Notes: a model not told the origin generated them from the sequence alone. Numbered from the stretch's first letter, positions 33,645-43,332 are shown. The stretch: DNA of 64,000 nucleotides from Saccharolobus caldissimus (GCF_020886315.1 NZ_AP025226.1:2754001-2818000), one strand, 5' to 3'. Program-made: numbers and translations.

Positions 33645-34627
33645 CAATTTCTATAAAGAATCTAAATGTAGGATATATATCAGACTTTGGCTTAATAAAG
33701 GTATTAAGAAATGTAAGTATTGATATTCCAGAAGGTAAGATAACTGGGATTGCAGGAGAATCTGGGTCTGGAAAATCGACTCTAGCTACATCCATCATGG
33801 GATTCATAAATCCTCCAATGCTTGTTGAATCTGGAAGTATTATAGTAGATGATAAATACGAGATTCTATCTATGCCAAAAGATGAGTTAAATAAAATTAG
33901 AGGAAAGGTTATATCGTATGTTCCTCAAGCAGCGCAAAACTCATTAAATCCGATAAGAAAAGTTAAGGAAACTTTCGCAGATATTTTAAAATCGCGAGGC
34001 ATGGATTATTATGCAAATACTGATATCGTTTATAAAGCATTAGAGGATGTCGGACTTACAGATAGGCAAGTTCTTGATATGTACCCATTTCAACTTTCTG
34101 GAGGAATGAAACAAAGAGTAGTAATAGCCATTTCTTTAATTTTAAATCCTAAAATTCTTATAATGGACGAACCTACAACTGGACTAGACGTTATTGTTCA
34201 GCATGAAATTTTAAAGTTAATTAAAAAACTTCAGAAAGAGAAAAACTTGACATTAGTAATTATAAGTCACGATATAGCAATGCTATTTCAAATATCTGAT
34301 TATATTGCCGTAATGTATGGAGGACAAATTGTTGAATATGGTAAATATATTACTCTCCTAAAAGAATCTTATCATCCCTACACTTACCTTTTACTTAGTA
34401 GCGTTCCTACTGTTAGTTCTAGGGGGAAGAAATTGCCTAGAATTCCAGGAGATTTTGAAGGGTTTATAAGATATCCTAAGGGATGTGTCTTTTCGTCAAG
34501 ATGTCCCTTTGCTACAATAACTTGTAAAGAAAATCCGCCAGAAACTATAGTTTACGATAGGTTTGGCTTCTATAAATGTAGTAGATATCCGCAGTGGAGA
34601 AACGAGGTGAGTAAGGCTTATGAGTAA
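33632..34627 (+). CDS. Oligosaccharide/peptide ABC ATPase (DppD-like)
   Basis: 331 residues. Walker A GESGSGKST (residues 41-49), signature LSGGMKQRVV near 164, Walker B ILIMDEPTTGLDV near 183 and H-loop ISHDIAM. The C-terminal oligopeptide-transporter domain with its cysteine cluster is present (GCVFSSRCPFATITCKENPP), which in this class can bind an iron-sulfur cluster. It overlaps its neighbours on both sides by about 10 bp. Confidence 0.9.
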   Translation: MADVAISIKNLNVGYISDFGLIKVLRNVSIDIPEGKITGIAGESGSGKSTLATSIMGFINPPMLVESGSIIVDDKYEILSMPKDELNKIRGKVISYVPQAAQNSLNPIRKVKETFADILKSRGMDYYANTDIVYKALEDVGLTDRQVLDMYPFQLSGGMKQRVVIAISLILNPKILIMDEPTTGLDVIVQHEILKLIKKLQKEKNLTLVIISHDIAMLFQISDYIAVMYGGQIVEYGKYITLLKESYHPYTYLLLSSVPTVSSRGKKLPRIPGDFEGFIRYPKGCVFSSRCPFATITCKENPPETIVYDRFGFYKCSRYPQWRNEVSKAYE

Positions 34628-35420
34628 ATTAATTGAGTTAATTCACGTATATAAGGACTTCGTAGTTAGAAAAGGTGTATTTAGAAAGGAACATAGGCCA
34701 GGAATATGGGATGTAAACATGGAAATAAGAAGCAATGAGATCGTAGGAATGGTAGGAGGTAGTGGCGGAGGTAAAACGGTAATAGCGTGGATGATAGTAG
34801 GTTTACTTAAACCAACTAAAGGTTCAATAATGTATTATCCTATGGGATTAGACGTAACTAAAATGAATAAGAAAGAATTAAAGAGGTACAGAGCAGATGT
34901 ACAGCTAGTGTTCCAAGACCCCTATTCATCTTTGGATCCAGCTCACACTGTAAAATGGCATATTGAAAGACCGTTAAAATTATATAAATATAAAGGGGAT
35001 ATAGAAGAGAGAGTGAAAGAATTATTAAAGGAGGTTGCATTAACACCACCTTCTGACTTTTTAAATAAATATCCATTTCAGTTATCAGGAGGGCAACGAC
35101 AGAGAGTTTATCTGGCTAGAGTATTGGCTTTAAATCCAAAGGTTTTAATAGCAGACGAACCTGTGTCAAATGTAGATGCTTCAATAAGGGCTTCTCTTCT
35201 AGATTTATTTAAGCGTTTGAGAGATGAAAAAGGCATCTCAATATTATATATTACTCATGATATAGCTACTATCGGATATGTTGCAGATAGGGTATATGTA
35301 GTTAAACAAGGTAGAATAGTGGAAGAAGGAGATGTGGAAACAGTAATTACTAACCCAAAAGATGAGTACACTAAGTTATTAATCGAATCCGTTCCAGATC
35401 CATTTAAGAGAATAGAATAA
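34620..35420 (+). CDS. Oligosaccharide/peptide ABC ATPase (DppF-like)
   Basis: 266 residues. Walker A is GGSGGGKTV, unlike the usual GESGSGKST; signature LSGGQRQRVYLAR, Walker B VLIADEPVSNVDA and H-loop ITHDIA are normal. It lacks the C-terminal cysteine cluster of DppD. It makes the heterodimeric ATPase with 33632-34627. The glycines in Walker A should still hold phosphate but may slow turnover. Confidence 0.88.
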   Translation: MSKLIELIHVYKDFVVRKGVFRKEHRPGIWDVNMEIRSNEIVGMVGGSGGGKTVIAWMIVGLLKPTKGSIMYYPMGLDVTKMNKKELKRYRADVQLVFQDPYSSLDPAHTVKWHIERPLKLYKYKGDIEERVKELLKEVALTPPSDFLNKYPFQLSGGQRQRVYLARVLALNPKVLIADEPVSNVDASIRASLLDLFKRLRDEKGISILYITHDIATIGYVADRVYVVKQGRIVEEGDVETVITNPKDEYTKLLIESVPDPFKRIE

Positions 35421-35553
35421 TTTCTGAAACATAATCTATTCTCTATATTGTTACTAAAATATTTCATAATTGAGTCATTTGTAGTTTTAAAAGATATTAA
35501 AGAGGATAAGTATTACAGTAAAATTTAAATATATCTGGTTTTAAAAGATAGCA

Positions 35554-37728
35554 ATGATAAGTATGCGATCCAATACACTAAAAAGGATAATATCAATAAT
35601 AGTTACAATTTTGATGGCAACAACAATAGGAGCATTATTCACGCCGGTAATATCACAGTCAACTTCTTATCCACAACCAGAAGGAAGCATAGTAGTAATG
35701 CCATCACCTGGTATAGTCTGGCAAGACAATTTTAACCCATGGAGTGCTCCAGCATTACCTGGTGGTATGATATGGCTTATTTATGAACCTTTAGCGTTAG
35801 TTAACTACTTAAATGGGCAGATAATACCTTGGCTTGCTACAAATTGGAGTTGGACCACGGCATATATTTATGTTAATAAATCTGGAATGATATCTAAGAT
35901 ACCTACTCGCGCTCTAATAATTCACTTAAGACAAGGAGTTTACTTCAGCAATGGCGATCCCTTTAATGCAACAGCAGTGTGGTATACTATAGCGCTAGAA
36001 CAAGCTTACCCACAATTAGGATATTTAGCTGGTGATGTGGCTAATATGAGTATAATAAATCCGTATACACTTGAAATAGTATTTAAACCTAATGTAGGGC
36101 CTATAACACTTTATACTGTTCTTGAACAATTTGTCGTAGATCCTAACCAATGGGGTAAGATATTTCCAGTAGAACAGTTACCAAATGGTACATTTGTAGG
36201 ATTAAATAAAACAGGAAATCCATATACATATCCTAATACTGATCCGATAGGTACTGGGCCTTATATGCTATATAGTTTTAGTCCACAAGAAATAGTATTA
36301 GTTGCTAATCCCCATTACTGGATGCCAGGCGAGCCGAGAATAAAGTACTTACTATATCCTTCATATCCCAGCAATGTCCAAGCTGACACTGCATTAAATA
36401 ATGGACAAATTACTTGGGGTGGTATATTTGAACCCGATATTCAACAAGATTTCGTAGCTAAAAACCCACAGTATTATCATTACTACTTTGCTCCAGGAGA
36501 CCCGGTTATGTTAACCTTAAATGACCTTAAATGGCCACTATCTGATCCAATTTTAAGGCAGGCCATAAGTTTAGCAATTAATAGGACAGCAATCTACTAT
36601 CTAGGTGAATACGGTTATGAGCCACCAGCTGAAACGCCATTACCTTTACCCCCTCAACAATTATCAATGCTTAACTCTACTGTTCTTCAATTAGCTGAAC
36701 AATATTCTCCACCAGATGGGAATGTTACTGCCGCATTACAGTTACTTGAAAGTCATGGTTATCATTTGAACGCTCAAGGGCAATTAGTAGCACCTAATGG
36801 TACTGTAATACCACCATTAACAATAATAACCGTGGCTGGATGGACAGATTGGGATGCCGATTTAACACTAATTGCACAGCAATTAAAGCAAATTGGTCTA
36901 ACAGTTGAGGTAGAAACTCCACCATTTACTGTATGGTTCAGTGATATGGAGAGCGGTAATTACTATATGGGTATAATGTGGGATCTAATAACTGGTCCTA
37001 CTCCAATTCAAGAATTTGAAGGATATCTGTATAATTATTGGAATTCACCTGGCAATGTAACACCTATTGGAAACAGTACTTATTTTGATCTAGAGAGACT
37101 TAATTTGTCTATCGTATCTCCATCATTTGAGAACTTAATACAATGGGGTTGGAATAACTTCAGTATTAATCAAACAGCTTATGAGAATATAATAAATAAA
37201 TTAGCATTATTGTGGATAAAGTATATGCCATCAATAGCTCTAGTATATGGTGCATTATGGTACGAATATGTCAATGATACTGTTACTGGTTGGCCTACTC
37301 CTCAAAACTATTATTGGCCTGCTCCACCATATACTGGTTTGCCATCTACGCCTTTGCCAGTTGTTCTAGCTTTGCACTTAGTTAACCAATCCGTTCCTGA
37401 GCCTTGGTGGTACTATACTTCTCAAGTTCCTCAGAGTTGGTATACTTCCAATAATCCATTCGTATATCAACCTACGAGTACAACAACAACCAGTAGTACA
37501 ACTACGACAACTTCAACTACTACGAGTACAACAACTACTACGAGCACAGCCGTGCTAACGCAGACTTCTACTACTACTGTAACTACTACGAGTACAACAA
37601 CAAGTATTTCTACTATTACTACTACTGTAACTACTACCAGCAGTAATACATTACTTTACGTTGCCATTGCGGTGGTTATTATAATAATCGTAATAGCTGC
37701 AGTAGTTCTTGCTCTAAGGAGAAAGTAA
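35554..37728 (+). CDS. Extracellular substrate-binding protein of the Opp-type transporter
   Basis: 724 residues. Signal segment at residues 10-30, then an SBP_bac_5-type binding domain (ending near 620) rich in aromatic residues, as expected for sugar binding. Residues about 642-698 are an almost pure threonine/serine linker, followed by a C-terminal membrane span (LLYVAIAVVIIIIVIAAVVL) and RRK. That layout, binding domain then glycosylated stalk then anchor, is standard for Sulfolobus sugar-binding proteins. ATG 35554 or 35563 can start it. A TATA-like TTTAAATAT lies 25-30 bp upstream, so it has its own strong promoter. Confidence 0.9.
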   Translation: MISMRSNTLKRIISIIVTILMATTIGALFTPVISQSTSYPQPEGSIVVMPSPGIVWQDNFNPWSAPALPGGMIWLIYEPLALVNYLNGQIIPWLATNWSWTTAYIYVNKSGMISKIPTRALIIHLRQGVYFSNGDPFNATAVWYTIALEQAYPQLGYLAGDVANMSIINPYTLEIVFKPNVGPITLYTVLEQFVVDPNQWGKIFPVEQLPNGTFVGLNKTGNPYTYPNTDPIGTGPYMLYSFSPQEIVLVANPHYWMPGEPRIKYLLYPSYPSNVQADTALNNGQITWGGIFEPDIQQDFVAKNPQYYHYYFAPGDPVMLTLNDLKWPLSDPILRQAISLAINRTAIYYLGEYGYEPPAETPLPLPPQQLSMLNSTVLQLAEQYSPPDGNVTAALQLLESHGYHLNAQGQLVAPNGTVIPPLTIITVAGWTDWDADLTLIAQQLKQIGLTVEVETPPFTVWFSDMESGNYYMGIMWDLITGPTPIQEFEGYLYNYWNSPGNVTPIGNSTYFDLERLNLSIVSPSFENLIQWGWNNFSINQTAYENIINKLALLWIKYMPSIALVYGALWYEYVNDTVTGWPTPQNYYWPAPPYTGLPSTPLPVVLALHLVNQSVPEPWWYYTSQVPQSWYTSNNPFVYQPTSTTTTSSTTTTTSTTTSTTTTTSTAVLTQTSTTTVTTTSTTTSISTITTTVTTTSSNTLLYVAIAVVIIIIVIAAVVLALRRK

Positions 37729-37752
37729 GTTTTCTTTTTTATTTTTTATTTG
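37729..37752 (+). terminator. T-rich terminator after the binding-protein gene
   Basis: AAGTTTTCTTTTTTATTTTT starts at the stop codon. Runs of T on the coding strand end transcription in Sulfolobales. Confidence 0.5.
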
Positions 37753-37895
37753 TAGATTAATTGATTTTCTTAACTATTAAACTAGATAAATTGTGATAAA
37801 TCCTAGATCTTGATAAAATTTGAGGCGAAACATAAAGTATCTTTAAGGCAAACAATATATAGATCTTTATATAGGTTCTTTTTTAAATATTTATT

Positions 37896-38693
37896 ATGAA
37901 TTGGCATATCGGCATAATATCTGATGAAATTTCTCAGGATTTCGAGCATGCTATTAAGGTAATTAAGGAATTAGGTGCGGAATATGTAGAAGTTAGAAAT
38001 CTTTGGAATAAGAATGTTACTCAATTAAGTGACTCAGAATTTTCAGAAATGGTAAGTATAGTTAATAGATATGGGTTAAGAATTTCTAATCTAGACTCGT
38101 TTGTGTTTAAGACATATTTAAATGATGAGAAAGGCTATAATCAACATTTAAGAACGTTAAGGAGAGTTATAGAATTAACTAAGAAGCTTGATATAAATTT
38201 CACTAGAATATTTACTTTCTGGTATGAGGGCGAATTAAAATATTATATCAATAAAATTATGGATAGATTTTATAATGCAATTGAGATTGCTGAGAGCGAA
38301 GGAGTAATACTAGCTGTAGAAAATGAACATAGCTGTATGGTAGGTAATGCTAAAGATTTGAGGTTCTTTTTAGATAACATAAAAACTAAATGGATTAAGG
38401 TTCTCTGGGATCCTGGTAATGCTTTTGTTGCTAGAGAAACACCTTATCCATATGGCTATGAATTAATAAAAGACGAAATCATTCACGTACATATTAAAGA
38501 TGCAATGGTTAGAGATGGGAATTTCGTTTGGATGCCTATAGGAAAAGGAATGATTGATTATAAAGGTCAATTAAGTGCTATTAAGAACAAGCCGTATGTT
38601 ATATCATTGGAAACTCATTATAGAAATTCTAATAATGATGCAGAAGAAAGTACTAAGGAATCTTTTGCAGGATTGATGAAAATATTGAATTAA
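37896..38693 (+). CDS. Xylose-isomerase-like TIM-barrel protein 2
   Basis: 265 residues. Metal ligands: E in ILAVENEHSC, D in VLWDPGNAF, H in IIHVHIKDAM and E in VISLETHYRN. The N-terminus is MNWHIGIISDEISQDFEHAI, of the group with start IGxxSDE. Substrate not determined. A TATA-like TTTTTTAAATATT precedes ATG by 20 bp. It follows the transporter in the same direction, so it may process imported sugar. Confidence 0.85.
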   Translation: MNWHIGIISDEISQDFEHAIKVIKELGAEYVEVRNLWNKNVTQLSDSEFSEMVSIVNRYGLRISNLDSFVFKTYLNDEKGYNQHLRTLRRVIELTKKLDINFTRIFTFWYEGELKYYINKIMDRFYNAIEIAESEGVILAVENEHSCMVGNAKDLRFFLDNIKTKWIKVLWDPGNAFVARETPYPYGYELIKDEIIHVHIKDAMVRDGNFVWMPIGKGMIDYKGQLSAIKNKPYVISLETHYRNSNNDAEESTKESFAGLMKILN

Positions 38694-38806
38694 ATTTAAA
38701 AATATTAATTCTTATTTTTAATATATTATCTTAAAGATTAATTATAATCTTGTATTAATAAGACTTGAAGATATGTAATATTTAATAAGAGATTTTTAAG
38801 TGTGTA

Positions 38807-38916
38807 GATAGTGTCAGCATCAAGCTATAAAAATCATCATTATAATGTACTTTAGGCACTAAATACAATGATTAGTATATTAAAATAAAATTTATAGCTT
38901 AATAACGACACTCTCT
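38807..38916 (+). repeat. MITE-like repeat, copy B (IS1-type ends)
   Basis: 110 bp with imperfect terminal inverted repeats starting GATAGTGTCAGCATCAAGCT (left) and GAGAGTGTCGTTATTAAGCT (right, minus strand). The first bases match the ends of the IS1-like element at 21795. A second copy is at 15901. It is non-coding; the rest of 38694-39018 shows nothing. Confidence 0.6.
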
Positions 38917-39018
38917 CTACACTTAGATTTTTCTTGCAAACGAATAAAACCCAAATAGTTAATTAGATACAGCAATAGTATATTTAGTCTTAATTTTAAT
39001 ACCTAATAATTTCTGTAA

Positions 39019-39975
39019 TTAATTCTCAATCAATATTTGCCATGAATATAGATAATATCCTACGTTAACATTACCTTGTAAATTATTGTTAAACTCCATG
39101 CCTATTTGTATTGCATCTAAATAGTATCGTGTATCGTTGTAAATACTAATTCCTATTTTGTTTAGAAATGGATTTAGATTTTTTAATACATAAGATATTG
39201 GAATACCTACAACTCCATTTTTAAGTTGAATCGGTGAAAGAAAATATATTGAAGTCCATCCATTTGAGGATCCAGTTCTCGGTAGTACATAAACTTTCCA
39301 CGAATAGTTATATATGCTCCCATTTATGAGTGTAGGTATCGTTAAATTACCCGCATATACAAAAGGTGAAGATAGGTTTTCTGTCCAGTACATCCATATC
39401 ATAACTTCAAAATCTCCGTACGTTAGGGATGTTGTTAAGGGATTTTTAGATAGCCATATATCGTAAGAGAAGTCATCTATTTGTCCAGTATTATTATATA
39501 ATGAATAGTTTAAAATTGAATAAAAGGAAGGTAAATTACTTACTAGCATGGGTAAGCTAAGAGTTTTTAACTCTTCAGTATGTGTGACAAAGGGAAACCA
39601 GTACTCTTGACCATACATTAATCCAGGGTATCCATCAACTGGAATATTGTAATTTATCTTCTGTACTCCAGTTAAGTTAATTGAGACATAAAGGAATTTG
39701 TTAAATGTCATGTTAACTTCACCAAGAGCGTAATTTACATTCCATAAAAAGGGAGAAACCATCAAAGATGCATTCTTAGAATATATTTCTGCCATTGCGT
39801 ATTCACTGTCACTTAGATAACTCCCTATTATGCTAAAACTGGTATTATAACCTGGAAATAACGTATATCTTACTGCGTTATTTGATCTTTGATTTAATAA
39901 GTTAATAATCTCAAGAGATATTATACCTATTATCAATATTGTTATAATTAAAAGTATTGGAACAAACTTATTCAT
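39019..39975 (-). CDS. Second membrane-anchored GH12 endoglucanase-like protein
   Basis: 318 residues with an N-terminal anchor (residues 5-27). GH12 features: DGYPGLMYGQEYWFPF near 114, FSYDIWLSKN near 169, the nucleophile E190 in YGDFEVMIWMY and the acid/base E294 in IQIGMEFNNN. It is about 30 percent identical to the GH12 protein at 25975 by eye and lacks that protein's C-terminal extension. Extracellular beta-glucanase by family. Divergent from the enolase-superfamily gene at 40355. Confidence 0.82.
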   Translation of the reverse strand: MNKFVPILLIITILIIGIISLEIINLLNQRSNNAVRYTLFPGYNTSFSIIGSYLSDSEYAMAEIYSKNASLMVSPFLWNVNYALGEVNMTFNKFLYVSINLTGVQKINYNIPVDGYPGLMYGQEYWFPFVTHTEELKTLSLPMLVSNLPSFYSILNYSLYNNTGQIDDFSYDIWLSKNPLTTSLTYGDFEVMIWMYWTENLSSPFVYAGNLTIPTLINGSIYNYSWKVYVLPRTGSSNGWTSIYFLSPIQLKNGVVGIPISYVLKNLNPFLNKIGISIYNDTRYYLDAIQIGMEFNNNLQGNVNVGYYLYSWQILIEN

Positions 39976-40205
39976 AATAACTAATTTGAAGAAAGCTAAT
40001 AAATCTATTTAGCTTATTAACATCTATTAATATGAGGGGCTAGATTAAACTTTTAGTGATAAAATTTGAATAAAACTCTATAGAATGTTAGTATAATACT
40101 AATATATATAACAGTTTAAATATGATTATAAAATTTAATATATTTATAAAATATAAAAAATATTATAACCAATCATATTTTGATAGATTTATAATAACTA
40201 TTAAA

Positions 40206-40240
40206 TTTTGTCTTAATTTTAAGGCAATACTTGACGAAGT
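40206..40240 (+). repeat. Palindromic dispersed repeat, copy 2
   Basis: TTGTCTTAATTTTAAGGCAA then TACTTGACG, matching 4954-4987. It lies 115 bp upstream of the dehydratase gene. The remainder of 39976-40354 is AT-rich without coding. Confidence 0.4.
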
Positions 40241-40354
40241 CGCTAACATTTAATTATAGGAACGACCAGCTTATTTAACTCATATGCATATATTATTGAT
40301 TATAACTATGTTAGCGTGAAGATTTTTTAGTTAATGTTTTCAAATTAATTAGTA

Positions 40355-41464
40355 ATGAAGCCTATAAGTATTAGTATAGGTCTCTATAAAATTCCTTCTA
40401 GACATGTTCAAGAAAATGCAATAGCTAGATTTACAGCATACGAATGGATAATAGTTAGGATGAAATTCTCTAATGGGATTGAGGGTATAGGATGGACTTA
40501 TACTCAAGGTAGAGGTGGAAGTGCTATATATCATTTGATATCTGATTATTGGGCTAAGGAATTGCTAAGTGATAGCGATTTAGATCCTCTAACTCTTAAT
40601 AAAAGAGTTTGGTCTCTTTCATACTCTTACGGATTAGAGGGCTTAAGTAGATTAGCTTACTCTGCAATTGATATAGCTTTATGGGATGCCTTAGCCAAGG
40701 CTCATGATATTCCATTATATGAGATGTTAGGAGGACCTAAATCTCCTAAGGTTAAAGCATATAGGAGTGCAATAGATCTTAATTTCACCATTGAGGAACT
40801 TGTAGAGGATATTAAGAAATTTAAGAATCAAGGATTCAAGGCTTTTAAGATAAAGATAGGTAAGCCTAATTTTGAGGAGGATATTGAAAGAATAAAAGCT
40901 GTTAAGGATGTTATAGGTAATTATCCTTTAATGGTAGATGTTAATAGAGGTTGGACTTTTGAGGAGACGATTAAGAAAGGTAAGATATTATATGATTTAG
41001 GAGTTTACTGGCTTGAAGAGCCAATAGAGGCTGATTTATTAGATCAATATAAAATGCTAAGAGAAAAGTTGGATATTCCAATAGCTGCTGGTGAGAGTTT
41101 ATATAATGGTTTTGAACAAACTAAGCTAATTACTGATAAGTGTGTAGATATAGTTCAATTGGATGTTTTAAGATCTGGTGGTGTAACAGAATGGATGAAG
41201 TATGCTAAGTTAGCAGAATCTTTAGGTTTACCTATGGCTCCACATTTTGCTGAAGAAATATCTGTTCAAGTTCTTTCAGCAGTAAAGAATGGGATATTCC
41301 TAGAACATTTGCCAGGTAGTAATCTAAATGATAGTGGGGTTTTAAAATCTTCATTAAGGTTTGAAGACGGATATGCAATTCCTCCAGATAAACCTGGACA
41401 TGGGATAGAGTTTGATTGGGAGAAACTATCTAAGTATCAGGTATTATGGACTGAGGTCAAATAA
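40355..41464 (+). CDS. Enolase-superfamily sugar acid dehydratase (MR/MLE type)
   Basis: 369 residues. N-terminal capping domain, then the barrel with the catalytic lysines in FKIKIGK near 166, metal ligands in MVDVNRGW near 195, YWLEEPIEA near 220 and AAGESLYN near 246, and His in MAPHFAEE near 297. This residue set belongs to the mandelate racemase group, which includes aldonate dehydratases such as gluconate, xylonate and arabinonate dehydratases. In Sulfolobales these give 2-keto-3-deoxy acids. The exact sugar is undecided. Confidence 0.85.
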   Translation: MKPISISIGLYKIPSRHVQENAIARFTAYEWIIVRMKFSNGIEGIGWTYTQGRGGSAIYHLISDYWAKELLSDSDLDPLTLNKRVWSLSYSYGLEGLSRLAYSAIDIALWDALAKAHDIPLYEMLGGPKSPKVKAYRSAIDLNFTIEELVEDIKKFKNQGFKAFKIKIGKPNFEEDIERIKAVKDVIGNYPLMVDVNRGWTFEETIKKGKILYDLGVYWLEEPIEADLLDQYKMLREKLDIPIAAGESLYNGFEQTKLITDKCVDIVQLDVLRSGGVTEWMKYAKLAESLGLPMAPHFAEEISVQVLSAVKNGIFLEHLPGSNLNDSGVLKSSLRFEDGYAIPPDKPGHGIEFDWEKLSKYQVLWTEVK

Positions 41465-41516
41465 GATATTTAGCAATAGAATGAGAGTTAAAAATTTTAC
41501 CATATATAATTTCTTT

Positions 41517-42293
41517 TTATATTAATTTTCTTAAATATGAGATATATTTTGGAAGAATTACATCTCCGCTTTCTAGCTCTGGATGCCACATTCTTTCCCA
41601 CTCAACGGAAATGTAATAATTATAACCGGCTAGCTTTAGGTCTTTTACTATTCTCTCTAATGGGACTATACCTTTACCCGGTTCAGTGAAAACTCTCTTA
41701 CCGTTAATAACTATAAAGTCTTTTACGTGCACTTGAAATATTCTATTTGAAATTAACGGATAAACATCTTCATGTGAATCTCCAGCAAAAATTACATTAG
41801 CTGGATCATAAACAAATCCTATTTCTTTATCAATTTCTTTAAGGAGTTTAGCTAAATTCGATTTTCTAGCTAAACTATCATGTGTTTCTATTAAAATTTT
41901 AACTGAATATTCTTCAGCAAATTTAGCCATTTTATTTAAAGAGTTAGCTATCCTTTTTATTCCCAATTCATCTAATGGCTCACCACCATAAACCCTAACT
42001 CCCATGGCATCTAGAATATTTGCAATTTTTATTAAATTTTCCAATAATTTTTCATTTCTTATCCTTTCCTTTTCGTCTGGAGATGAGAACTTGGCATAAC
42101 CTGCTATATCCGAAACATCGATAGAGGATAAAACATCGATAGCCTCTTTACTTATTGGAAGTTCCGGCTTTAGGTGTTTACCATCATCTGCAACTCTCAA
42201 TTCTAATCCATCAAAACCAAACATTTTCACTCTTTCTACAACCTCTCTTAAATTGAGTTCAGGATAGGCTAGACTAGTGAACACTATTTTCAT
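41517..42293 (-). CDS. Xylose-isomerase-like TIM-barrel protein 3
   Basis: 258 residues. Ligands: E in ILIETHDSLA, D in FVYDPANVIF, H in FQVHVKDFIV and E in ISVEWERMWHPE. Closest in pattern to the protein at 37896, but with a different N-terminus (MKIVFTSLAYPELNLREVVE). Convergent with the dehydratase gene with 52 bp between. Substrate not determined. Confidence 0.85.
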   Translation of the reverse strand: MKIVFTSLAYPELNLREVVERVKMFGFDGLELRVADDGKHLKPELPISKEAIDVLSSIDVSDIAGYAKFSSPDEKERIRNEKLLENLIKIANILDAMGVRVYGGEPLDELGIKRIANSLNKMAKFAEEYSVKILIETHDSLARKSNLAKLLKEIDKEIGFVYDPANVIFAGDSHEDVYPLISNRIFQVHVKDFIVINGKRVFTEPGKGIVPLERIVKDLKLAGYNYYISVEWERMWHPELESGDVILPKYISYLRKLI

Positions 42294-42374
42294 AGTTTAC
42301 ATGTATATCTATATCCTTAAAATCCTTTAGTATTTAAAAGTAAGGTATTAAGGAGAGACATTTTATCTAAAGTT

Positions 42375-42395
42375 ACACTGCATGAGAACACTCAT
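42375..42395 (+). repeat. Degenerate IS1-type inverted-repeat end
   Basis: AGTTACACTGCATGAGAACAC resembles the end of the 12308 element (GACTGTTTGAGAACACCCCC, minus-strand reading). A related solo end is at 43598. Confidence 0.3.
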
Positions 42396-42405
42396 TATAT
42401 AATTT

Positions 42406-42540
42406 TTGAAAGGAGGAATTAAGCGTTATGATAGTTCAATAATTGGAATTACAAGACCAGAAAATTTGGAGTACAATATTAACGTGATAAATGTAAATCT
42501 AACGTCAGATTATATGAAGAGAATTAAAGAGACAATAGCG
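42406..42540 (+). pseudogene. C-terminal fragment of an aldo/keto reductase gene
   Basis: The frame reads KGGIKRYDSSIIGITRPENL then EYNINVINVNLTSDYMKRIK, the C-terminal cofactor loop and last helix of an aldo/keto reductase. No start or barrel is left, and the end is replaced by the stop region of the vapC gene on the other strand. Its sequence differs clearly from the two complete paralogs (48829 and 55566). Confidence 0.55.
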
Positions 42541-42546
42541 TCCTAT

Positions 42547-42936
42547 TCATTTAATTTCTTCCAAAGACATTACACTTACAAACCCACTAGCTTTTTTCCT
42601 CAATTTCTCATCTTCAGTGATTAATGGTAAACTTAAATTTCTTGCAAGCCAAACGTAAGATGCATCGTAGAATGAGATTCTATTCTTAATAGCAATCTTT
42701 TCAACTTCATCATATTTTACGTCTTCTAAATTCATAGTTTCAAGGACTTTAAGTAAAAACTGATATAATTTCTCACCCTCATCTTCAGTAATCCTTTTAA
42801 ATATTGTGACCTCTTTCCATATAACATTTCCTAACTCGAATTTCGATAGAATTACAGTATAGTTTCCTCCTAGAATACTTAATTTATTAAACGAAAATGC
42901 TTTATAAATTGATGAAGAGTCAAATACATAACTCAT
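42547..42936 (-). CDS. vapC: VapC-type PIN-domain toxin
   Basis: 129 residues. PIN acids: D6 in VFDSSSIYKAF, E in LSKFELGNVIW near 34, D in RISFYDASYVWLA near 91 and E/D in LITEDEKLRKKA near 108. Overlaps the RHH antitoxin gene by 4 bp. Confidence 0.82.
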   Translation of the reverse strand: MSYVFDSSSIYKAFSFNKLSILGGNYTVILSKFELGNVIWKEVTIFKRITEDEGEKLYQFLLKVLETMNLEDVKYDEVEKIAIKNRISFYDASYVWLARNLSLPLITEDEKLRKKASGFVSVMSLEEIK

Positions 42937-43163
42937 CTACTTTCCCTATCTTCTCTAATGCCCTTTACTACATCCTCAAACGGTATTTTCTTTAATATAT
43001 CTGCAACTTCATTTATTCTTCCCTCTAATTCTTTCGCTTTAGCCTTCTTAACTTCATTTATTAAAGCCCTTCTAATCACTTCAACTTCATTTATACCATA
43101 CTTTTTTAATTCCCTTTCTAACTCCTCTGGAATTCGAACGGAAATTACTACGGTCTTTCCCAT
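42933..43163 (-). CDS. vapB: RHH antitoxin paired with VapC
   Basis: 76 residues from ATG 43163 (MGKTVVISVRIPEELERELK), a normal ribbon-helix-helix start; the frame extends upstream to 43223 with 20 hydrophobic residues that are unlikely to be translated. The C-terminal tail (ELEGRINEVADILKKIPFED) should bind the toxin. This vapBC pair uses an RHH antitoxin rather than the AbrB type of the other two. Confidence 0.82.
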   Translation of the reverse strand: MGKTVVISVRIPEELERELKKYGINEVEVIRRALINEVKKAKAKELEGRINEVADILKKIPFEDVVKGIREDRESR

Positions 43164-43332
43164 AATTTTAAACTCTATCTTTATTATTAAAAAGTTTACG
43201 TTATGTATACTTACTATAAACATAGGCTAATATAAGTCAGGACTTATCAAAAACCCTAGATTTAGCATTAAACTTCCTAAGCATTTCTCGCAAAACTCAA
43301 CGTAAGCCTTACCTAAGATCATGTTTTTCTTG

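Noticed and set aside
37480-37650. ACT/ACA-rich stretch that looks like a microsatellite
   Set aside because: It is the threonine/serine stalk of the substrate-binding protein, with codons varied and frame kept.
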